Source of the DNA: Armatimonadetes bacterium UBA5419
GTDB lineage: Bacteria > Armatimonadota > UBA10988
NCBI GenBank assembly: GCA_002409445.1
Contig: DHNJ01000302.1
Location: 1,618-7,385 of the forward strand
Length of the DNA: 5,768 nt
Direction of reading: 5' to 3'
Shown: one piece after another, positions 1-4,286 of the stretch
Position numbering within the stretch: position 1 is the first letter of the stretch
How the letters are laid out: each line of letters begins with the position of its first letter
Notes under the pieces: model-generated
Databases searched by the model: none
What the model saw: the letters and a program-made list of their open reading frames with translations, nothing else
What the model was told of the DNA's origin: nothing
Program-made: the position numbers and the translations under genes

Positions 1-240
1 CGCTGGGCGCCAGCCCAGCTGGAACCTGAGGGGTGGGGCAACGGTCGCTCGGCCGAGAGCCGAAGGTAGCTCAATCTTGGGTCGGCCTCCGCTGCGCTGC
101 GGCGGAGTTTGGGTCGCGAACTATCAGGCCACGCCACATGAGGTTGGACCTAGGCGGTCGGTGGTCAGGCTGAGCGCTGGTGTGCCGCGGCCCTGCCGCC
201 GAAGCGGCGGCGGTACAATCGGCGGACCGGCGCGCACATG
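1..240. other. Left-edge non-coding stretch with hairpins
   Basis: I see no gene I can defend here. A perfect 7-bp inverted repeat with a 4-nt loop lies at 2-19, a 10-bp palindrome CTCGGCCGAG at 48-57, and a 7-bp stem (one G-T pair) closed by CGAA at 193-210. Frame 1 is open from the edge to a TAG at 67-69 (22 codons, mostly G/C in third position). It could be the tail of an upstream plus-strand gene, since a terminator-like hairpin follows at 87-107, but frame 3 also ends early (TGA at 27-29), so this is weak. A structured RNA cannot be excluded, but nothing matches tRNA, tmRNA, SRP or RNase P signatures that I know. Confidence 0.3.
87..110 (+). terminator. Terminator-like hairpin upstream of gene 1
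   Basis: A 9-bp stem (CTCCGCTGC against GCGGCGGAG, one G-T pair) with a GCT loop spans 87-107 and is followed by TTT at 108-110. It would suit the end of a plus-strand transcript entering from the left, possibly the frame ending at 69. The T-run is short, so intrinsic termination is uncertain. Confidence 0.35.
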
Positions 241-244
241 GCGG

Positions 245-273
245 TTGAAATGGCCGGAGGGGCGGTGTATGCT
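245..273 (+). promoter_or_regulatory. Sigma-70-like promoter of gene 1
   Basis: TTGAAA at 245-250 matches the -35 consensus at five of six positions. After exactly 17 bp comes TATGCT at 268-273, matching the -10 consensus at four of six. Transcription would start near 280, leaving a leader of about 30 nt before the ATG at 312, with GGGAG at 301-305 as ribosome-binding site. The placement argues against the longer start at 276, which would lie upstream of the predicted RNA end. It is a consensus match only. Confidence 0.45.
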
Positions 274-311
274 AGATGCGACTGGCGGACGGTACTGTGT
301 GGGAGATGGCC

Positions 312-1058
312 ATGATCAGTCTGCGGCGCGTCACGAGTTTGGTGGCGCTGGTCGGTATCTGTGGTTTGGGGTTGGTCGGTTGTGGCGGCGAGGAGCCGAC
401 GGACAGTCTGGCCATGCCGCCGGGGCCGCCCCCGGGCATGGGCGCGGACATGGCCCCGGGGGTGTCGCCCGGGCCAGGTCCGGGTGGGCCGGGCATGGAG
501 ATGCCGGGTATGGACATGCCGGGATCGCCGGGCGGTTCGCCGGCGGGCATGGGCGCGGGTCCGGGCGCTGCGCCGGCCGCAGCCGCGACGCCGGCCACGC
601 CGGGTGAGTCCGCCGACCCGGAGGCACTCGAGAAGGGCATCGACCTGAACAACGAGGGTCGGACGGCCGAGGCGCTGGCGATCTGGAAAGCCGCGCTCGA
701 GAAGCACCCCGGCGACGAAGAGTTGATCAAGCGCATCGAGGCGGTTGAGGGCGAGCGCACGCAGAACGTGCGGGGCGCGGCCGAGAGCCGCAGCCGCACG
801 GCGCAGCAGCAGCGCGACTGGGCCGAAGACCTCGACGCGCAGCGCAAGCTGGGCACGGCCGGCCAGCAGCCGGGCGGCGGCGCCGGCCCCGGCACGATGC
901 CTGGTGGCAGCGGCTCCGGCATGGAGGGCCCGCCGATGAGCGGCCCGCCGATGGGCGGCATGAGTGGCTCGCCGATGTCACCGTCGATGGGTTCGACCGG
1001 TGGCATGGGCGGCCCGCCGCCGATGTCGTCGCCCGGCCCGCGCGGCAGCGGGCGCTAG
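312..1058 (+). CDS. Met/Pro/Gly-rich lipoprotein with TPR-like core
   Basis: Predicted exported lipoprotein of 248 residues, function unknown. The N-terminus has two arginines, a hydrophobic stretch and a lipobox LVGC with the acylated cysteine at residue 24; Gly at +2 does not suggest inner-membrane retention. Next come a Pro/Gly/Met-rich tail to about residue 80, an Ala/Pro linker, a helical core (about 104-180) with one TPR-like unit (NNEGRTAEALAIWKAALEKHP) and a charged Gln/Arg helix, then a second Pro/Gly/Ser/Met-rich tail to the end. About 17 methionines lie in the two tails and none in the core. I chose ATG 312 because GGGAG sits 6 nt upstream and the promoter at 245-273 places the RNA start beyond ATG 276; ATG 306 is also possible. 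The disordered tails suggest a periplasmic or envelope scaffold, or a metal-binding role, but this is inference. It is probably co-transcribed with gene 2. Lipoprotein call strong, function unknown. Confidence 0.82.
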   Translation: MISLRRVTSLVALVGICGLGLVGCGGEEPTDSLAMPPGPPPGMGADMAPGVSPGPGPGGPGMEMPGMDMPGSPGGSPAGMGAGPGAAPAAAATPATPGESADPEALEKGIDLNNEGRTAEALAIWKAALEKHPGDEELIKRIEAVEGERTQNVRGAAESRSRTAQQQRDWAEDLDAQRKLGTAGQQPGGGAGPGTMPGGSGSGMEGPPMSGPPMGGMSGSPMSPSMGSTGGMGGPPPMSSPGPRGSGR

Positions 1059-1067
1059 TCCGTCGCG

Positions 1068-1628
1068 CTGAGCGATCGTTTCGCGGCCAGGCCTGAGCCG
1101 TCGCCCGAGGAGTGGGCGCGGGTCGAGCGGTTCCCGCTCGCGGGCCTGGCTGTCGATGTCCGTAGTGTGGCCAACGTCGGGGCGATGTTTCGCGCCGCCG
1201 ACGCCGCCCGGTTGGCCCAGCTATACCTGATCGGCGGCACCCCACACCCCGCCACCGAGCGCGCCCGGCTGGACAAGACTGCTCTGGGCAGCCTGGAGAG
1301 CGTGCCCTGGACCTACGCGGTCAGCCCCGAGCCGGTGCTCGCCGGCCTGCGCGCGCGCGGCTACCAGATCCTGGCACTCGAAGTCGCCCCCGACAGCCGG
1401 CCACTGGGTGCGCTGACGGCTGCCGATTTCCCCCTCGCCCTGCTCGTCGGCCACGAGACCGCCGGCCTGCCCGCCGAGGTGGTGGCGGCCTGTGATGGCG
1501 TGGTGACACTGGAGTCGTGGGGGCGCAAGCAGTCGCTGAACGTGGCCCTAGCCTTCGGCGTGGCGATGCTGCACTGCGCGCGGCTGTGGGCGGAGCATGT
1601 CGGCTGCGCGCCGGGCGGCGAGGTCTAG
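1068..1628 (+). CDS. TrmH/SpoU-family RNA 2'-O-methyltransferase (SPOUT)
   Basis: Predicted cytoplasmic enzyme moving a methyl group from S-adenosylmethionine to a ribose 2'-OH in tRNA or rRNA; the exact target cannot be told. All three family motifs are visible. Numbered from the proposed start, motif 1 is VRSVANVGAMFRAAD with catalytic-type Arg42, motif 2 is LLVGHETAGL (Gly128, Glu130, Gly133), and motif 3 is KQSLNVALAFGV with Asn158; motifs 2 and 3 form the trefoil-knot cofactor site. The segment DKTALGSLESVPW is also typical of the short TrmH-like proteins of about 175 residues. The only standard start in frame is GTG 1167, which would cut off the VRS half of motif 1. The frame is open back to the TAG of gene 1 (1056-1058) and encodes family-like sequence (RVERFPLAGLAVDVRS), so CTG 1068 is the likeliest start, giving 186 residues and a 9-nt gap to gene 1. 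No Shine-Dalgarno sequence is seen, suggesting translational coupling. Family call firm, start uncertain. Confidence 0.88.
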   Translation: MSDRFAARPEPSPEEWARVERFPLAGLAVDVRSVANVGAMFRAADAARLAQLYLIGGTPHPATERARLDKTALGSLESVPWTYAVSPEPVLAGLRARGYQILALEVAPDSRPLGALTAADFPLALLVGHETAGLPAEVVAACDGVVTLESWGRKQSLNVALAFGVAMLHCARLWAEHVGCAPGGEV

Positions 1629-1642
1629 TCGGCGTCCCACCG

Positions 1643-1666
1643 GGCGCGACGTCTACTCGTCGCGCC
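1643..1666. terminator. Bidirectional hairpin between convergent genes 2 and 3
   Basis: A perfect 9-bp inverted repeat, GGCGCGACG (1643-1651) and CGTCGCGCC (1658-1666), encloses a 6-nt loop. It starts 15 nt after the stop of gene 2. It overlaps the last codons of gene 3, whose TAG (1655-1653 on the minus strand) lies in the loop. There is no T-run on either side, so it could act as a weak or factor-assisted terminator or as a 3'-end stabiliser for both transcripts. Confidence 0.5.
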
Positions 1667-2129
1667 AGCTGACGACGACGTGGCGCGGGCCGGCGGCCCG
1701 GAGGAGCGCCGGCAGGCCGCTGGCGGCCAATTCGGCCTCGCCCGGCACCTCGGCGCCGCGCCAGCGCCAGGCCAGGTCGGAGAGCCAGGCCTCGACCAGT
1801 GTCAGCAGGTGCGAGCGGCTGCCTGGCTGCGCGCCCCAACCTTGGTGGTAGGCGAGGACGATCGCGGGGGTCGGCAGGTAGGCGAGGGCGGTGCCTTGGC
1901 CGTCGAGCAGGCGGATGGCGACGGGCGAGACGAGCAAGCCGAAGGCCGCGCCGTCGCCGGTCGTGCGGCAACGCGCCGCGAGCTGGTCGGCGGCACCATT
2001 GGCCGCGGCGACCTCGTCGGCGATCACAATCTCGATCAGCGGGCGCTGCCCGTCATCCATGACCCAGACCGGGGCGACCGCCTGTTCGGGCACGGCGCCA
2101 ACGCGCGGCTGGGCAACCTCGTCATGCAT
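1653..2129 (-). CDS. Uncharacterised protein, possible degenerate PD-(D/E)XK-like fold
   Basis: A 158-residue soluble protein with no signal peptide or membrane segment; I do not recognise a named family. The middle resembles the core of restriction-endonuclease-like domains. It has a strand with DDGQRPLIEIVIADE (residues 25-39), a helix with AADQLAARCRTTG (46-58), then FGLLVSPVAIRLLDGQG (63-79), a pattern common in proteins that carry a nuclease-like core used for binding. In an active enzyme E33-x-V35 would read E-x-K, so the catalytic lysine is missing if the alignment is right. The C-terminal half has a Trp-rich helix (LVEAWLSDLAWRWRG) and ends in VVVSWRDE. The start at 2129 has no clear Shine-Dalgarno sequence, but TACAAT lies exactly 6 nt upstream. 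It lies 98 nt downstream of gene 4 on the same strand with a hairpin between them. Protein-coding status likely; fold assignment tentative. Confidence 0.7.
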   Translation of the reverse strand: MHDEVAQPRVGAVPEQAVAPVWVMDDGQRPLIEIVIADEVAAANGAADQLAARCRTTGDGAAFGLLVSPVAIRLLDGQGTALAYLPTPAIVLAYHQGWGAQPGSRSHLLTLVEAWLSDLAWRWRGAEVPGEAELAASGLPALLRAAGPRHVVVSWRDE

Positions 2130-2135
2130 GCCTGC

Positions 2136-2141
2136 ATTGTA
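2136..2141 (-). promoter_or_regulatory. Candidate -10 element for leaderless gene 3
   Basis: TACAAT on the minus strand (2141 to 2136) matches the -10 consensus at five of six positions. It is followed by 6 nt and then the ATG of gene 3 at 2129, so a standard initiation distance puts +1 on the A of the start codon. The -35 region is weak (TTAGCC with an 18-bp spacer, three of six). The absence of a Shine-Dalgarno sequence fits a leaderless mRNA. Confidence 0.35.
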
Positions 2142-2199
2142 AGGCCGAGTCCGCGAGTTGGCTAATGCGGGGTGAACAAAGCGCTGTTAGCGAGCTAGG

Positions 2200-2218
2200 C
2201 GCGGCGGCTTCCGCCGCG
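2200..2218 (-). terminator. Hairpin terminator-like element after gene 4
   Basis: An 8-bp GC-only stem (CGCGGCGG against CCGCCGCG) with a 3-nt loop lies 9 nt beyond the TAA of gene 4. A much weaker 4-bp hairpin (2182-2192) follows on the minus strand, then CTTTGTT. The elements would end the gene 4 transcript before gene 3, though no T-run directly abuts the strong stem. Confidence 0.45.
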
Positions 2219-2227
2219 GCAGTGGCG

Positions 2228-3445
2228 TTATTCCTGCGGCGCCGCCGGCTCCCAGAGCAGCAGGCTCTCGCCCGGTAGCGTGGTCAGCAGACGACGGCCG
2301 TCGAGCAGGAAGAGGCCGTTGCCGCCCTCGGCCTCGGCGGCGAGCGCGCCGCTGGTGAGATCGTAGACGGTCGTCTGGTCGCCGTCGCCGCCGATGTGCG
2401 CGGCGAACCAGCGGCCCGACGGGTCGACATCACCGTCGTAGCAGTCGAAGCGGGCGAGGCGTGCGGCGGTCGGCAGCCGGTAGACGTCGGTCCAAGCGCG
2501 CTCGGTGTCGCTCTGCGGGGCGACAAGCAGGTCGTTGTCGCGGCTCATCATCGGCGCGGCCTCGCTGTAGGAGCTGTGCAGGGTGAGCAGCGGGCGGTCG
2601 TCGTCGGCCGGGTAGACTCGCCACGTCACCACATCGTCGAGCTCTTCGGTCGTGAGGATGTAGTCGCCGCGGCCGAGGAACCGCGCCATCGTGCCGGGCC
2701 AACTGCGCTGCGGCTCGAGCGCGGGCAGCGTGTAGACTTGGCTGGTGTTCTGCAGCGAGGCGATCAAGCGGGGCCCACTGCTCTCGACCATGTACGGCGC
2801 GGTGCCGTCGGCGGCGTTGACCCGCCCCAGGCGCTGTCCGCTCGGCACGCCCCAGATGGACCCATCCTCGGCGGCGGCCCACTCGGTGTCGGGGGTATCC
2901 GGCGCCTGGGTGGTCGTCAGCGGGTAGACGGTGACTGCGTCGGGGCCGGCGATTACCGCGAAGTTGCTGTCCGTTGAGAACCCATCACCGACCGGGTACC
3001 CGGGATAGCGGTCGACCAGCTCGCCCGAGGGCACGCGATAGACCAGGGTGTCGGGGCCGTCGACGGCAGCGACAAAGTAGCTGTTGTCCGCGAAGGCGTA
3101 GACCAGGCCGGTGAGGTTGTCGGCGACACGTTGGTATGCCGTGAGGTCCCAGATCTCGAACGACCCGTGCTCGCCGTCCGCCGTTTCGATGTTGACCGCG
3201 AGCCAGAGCGAGTCGGGGCTGACGGCGCCCATCATGACACCGTTGCCGTGGGTCGCGAAGGCGCCCTTCAGCTCGGCGGTAAGCGTTGCGCCCGCCGACC
3301 AGTCGGCGGCCGGCGCGGCGGCGGGCGCCGGCGTGTCGACGGCCTGGGTCAGGGCGGGCTGCTGGCAGCCGACGAGCAAGCCGACGGCGGCCGCCAGGAG
3401 CACGGCGAGGGGGGTCGGGCTGGGCTGGTGGACGCGCGGCTGCAT
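2228..3445 (-). CDS. Lipoprotein with WD40/beta-propeller-like repeats
   Basis: Predicted exported lipoprotein of 405 residues. The N-terminus has a hydrophobic segment and lipobox LVGC with Cys27, then an Ala/Pro/Thr-rich linker to about residue 50. The rest is strand-rich with repeats of the form small-hydrophobic-SPD-x-x-x-hydrophobic ending in WDL or YDL. Examples are GAVSPDSLWLAVNIE to FEIWDL (residues 73-101) and VDPSGRWFAAHI to TVYDL (from 340), and the protein closes with LLLWEP near 398. This is the look of a divergent WD40 or PQQ-like propeller, a binding platform rather than an enzyme; no catalytic motif is apparent. The start is well supported, since GAAGGAG (3457-3451 on the minus strand) sits 5 nt before the ATG. 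It ends in TAA, the only non-TAG stop among the six genes. It is divergent from gene 5 across 87 bp. Ligand or partner unknown; a fixed number of blades cannot be assigned by eye. Confidence 0.82.
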   Translation of the reverse strand: MQPRVHQPSPTPLAVLLAAAVGLLVGCQQPALTQAVDTPAPAAAPAADWSAGATLTAELKGAFATHGNGVMMGAVSPDSLWLAVNIETADGEHGSFEIWDLTAYQRVADNLTGLVYAFADNSYFVAAVDGPDTLVYRVPSGELVDRYPGYPVGDGFSTDSNFAVIAGPDAVTVYPLTTTQAPDTPDTEWAAAEDGSIWGVPSGQRLGRVNAADGTAPYMVESSGPRLIASLQNTSQVYTLPALEPQRSWPGTMARFLGRGDYILTTEELDDVVTWRVYPADDDRPLLTLHSSYSEAAPMMSRDNDLLVAPQSDTERAWTDVYRLPTAARLARFDCYDGDVDPSGRWFAAHIGGDGDQTTVYDLTSGALAAEAEGGNGLFLLDGRRLLTTLPGESLLLWEPAAPQE

Positions 3446-3457
3446 GGTTACTCCTTC

Positions 3458-3476
3458 GGGGCCCGCGGGCGGCCCC
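3458..3476 (-). repeat. Inverted repeat directly abutting the gene 4 ribosome-binding site
   Basis: On the minus strand GGGGCC, a 7-nt loop and GGCCCC run straight into the Shine-Dalgarno sequence GAAGGAG of gene 4 with no gap. A perfect 10-bp palindrome, GCCCGCGGGC (3461-3470), overlaps it. It could be an RNA hairpin affecting initiation or 5'-end stability, or a DNA operator in the divergent region. Confidence 0.4.
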
Positions 3477-3484
3477 TACTAGTC

Positions 3485-3514
3485 TTGACGCTCGAGGTGC
3501 CGCGGACCGACAAT
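3485..3514 (+). promoter_or_regulatory. Sigma-70-like promoter of gene 5
   Basis: TTGACG at 3485-3490 (five of six to the -35 consensus), an 18-bp spacer and GACAAT at 3509-3514 (four of six to the -10 consensus). The predicted start near 3521 falls at the AGGAG ribosome-binding site, giving a very short leader of about 12 nt. This is a consensus match only. I found no comparable promoter for gene 4 on the other strand. Confidence 0.4.
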
Positions 3515-3520
3515 CTGCCT

Positions 3521-3525
3521 AGGAG
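3521..3525 (+). promoter_or_regulatory. Shine-Dalgarno site fixing the gene 5 start
   Basis: AGGAG lies 7 nt before ATG 3533. It decides the start, because the reading frame is open for a further 134 codons upstream, antisense to gene 4, and that extension shows no family-like sequence. Confidence 0.7.
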
Positions 3526-3532
3526 ATTCGAC

Positions 3533-4282
3533 ATGGATCCCGCGCACGAGTTGCTTGGTCTCGTCGCCGAGGCGACGGCGGCCTACGAGCCGGTCCTCGC
3601 CCGACCCGGCCTGCTGATGCTGGCCAAGCTGGGCCTGCACGTGCGCGTCGGCCGCCATCATGCGCAGCCGGTGCCCCAGGGCGTGCTGCTGAGCGCGGAC
3701 ATCCTCGCCGGTCTGGACGTCTACCAGCAGTCGATTGGCGTGCAGTGCCAGGGCCTCGGCGCCGATGGCGGCGCGGCGGCGCAGGCGATGGTGCAGCAGT
3801 GGGCCAAGGGCACGCTGCCGGTACTCGCGGCGGCCTGTGGCGACGCCTCCGGCTTGGCGGGGCGCGAGACGCTCGAGGTCGTGCTACCGGGCGGCCGTCG
3901 CGATTTCGACTGCCTGCTGGGCCCGGTGATGGAGTCCGGGCGCGTCGGCGAGGGCGGTGTGCGGGCCAACCCCGAGGCGTTCCTGGTTGTGCTCGGCCCG
4001 GCCTTCACCGCCTCGCGGCCGAGCGCGCAGCACCACTGGATCGAGGCCAACGCGCAGCGCACCGCCGGCGGCGAGGTCGAGGTGGTCTGCCGGCTCGACA
4101 GCAAGGAGTGGGTCGAGGGGGAGGAGCTGCTGACCGCCGACGTGCCGAGCTGGCCCGGGACGACGCCGACCTACCACGCGCGGCGGCAGTTCATCTACTG
4201 CCAGCCGGCGGTCGAGGAGCCCGAGCTGATCGTCGCGGAGCGCAAGCCCGGGCTGCTGGGTCGGTTGTTCGGTCGGCGCTAG
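3533..4282 (+). CDS. DUF6348-like protein of unknown function
   Basis: A 249-residue soluble protein without a signal peptide. It resembles the DUF6348 family, whose function is unknown to me. The pattern seen is an N-terminal helix, a strand region with VPQGVLLSADILAGLDVYQQ, then a helix (AAAQAMVQQWAKGTLPVLAA) of the kind that precedes 'H-V-L-L-A' in that family. Next comes a beta-sheet region (LEVVLPGGRRDFDCLLGPV), then the distinctive HHWIEANAQR with His167-His168-Trp169, and an acidic segment LDSKEWVEGEELL, where the family usually has a similar 'D-N-x-x-W' signature. The C-terminus is a basic tail, KPGLLGRLFGRR, often found as a short amphipathic end in bacterial proteins. The start is set by AGGAG 7 nt upstream. 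The gene ends in TAG directly against the stop of gene 6. It is divergent from the lipoprotein gene 4. The family call rests on remembered pattern, so moderate confidence; the gene itself is secure. Confidence 0.8.
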   Translation: MDPAHELLGLVAEATAAYEPVLARPGLLMLAKLGLHVRVGRHHAQPVPQGVLLSADILAGLDVYQQSIGVQCQGLGADGGAAAQAMVQQWAKGTLPVLAAACGDASGLAGRETLEVVLPGGRRDFDCLLGPVMESGRVGEGGVRANPEAFLVVLGPAFTASRPSAQHHWIEANAQRTAGGEVEVVCRLDSKEWVEGEELLTADVPSWPGTTPTYHARRQFIYCQPAVEEPELIVAERKPGLLGRLFGRR

Positions 4283-4286
4283 CTAG
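4279..4286. other. Abutting convergent stop codons in an 8-bp palindrome
   Basis: CTAGCTAG holds the TAG of gene 5 (4280-4282) and, on the other strand, the TAG of gene 6 (4285-4283). The two coding regions therefore meet with no base between them, and any terminator for either gene must lie inside the other. Confidence 0.9.

Noticed and set aside
1..120. End of a structured RNA gene such as RNase P RNA or tmRNA
   Set aside because: Hairpins are present, but I could not match any conserved signature of those RNAs, and GC-rich sequence forms hairpins by chance.
276..311. Upstream ATG 276 for gene 1
   Set aside because: It lies at or before the predicted RNA start, its nearest GGAGG is 15 nt away, and it would put charged residues and a Trp in front of a normal lipoprotein signal peptide.
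433..558. 15-nt exact repeat within gene 1 (433-447 and 544-558)
   Set aside because: It encodes the recurring PGMGA/AGMGA motif of a low-complexity tail and is expected from repetitive codons; not a mobile or regulatory repeat.
77..607. Long plus-strand reading frame rich in Gly and Arg
   Set aside because: It overlaps gene 1 in another frame, has no family-like sequence, and arises because high-GC repeats leave few stops. Gene 1 has the promoter, ribosome-binding site and lipobox.
272..1006. 244-codon minus-strand reading frame, Pro/Ser-rich
   Set aside because: It is the antisense mirror of the low-complexity Pro/Gly region of gene 1, with no signal, domain or ribosome-binding site of its own.
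1056..1628. TAG reassigned to an amino acid, fusing genes 1 and 2
   Set aside because: If TAG were sense, genes 2, 3, 5 and 6 would all run into their neighbours in antisense, and a lipoprotein-methyltransferase fusion has no sensible location in the cell.
3131..3532. Longer start for gene 5, adding 134 codons
   Set aside because: The extension is antisense to the start of gene 4 and crosses the divergent control region; AGGAG before ATG 3533 gives a much better start.
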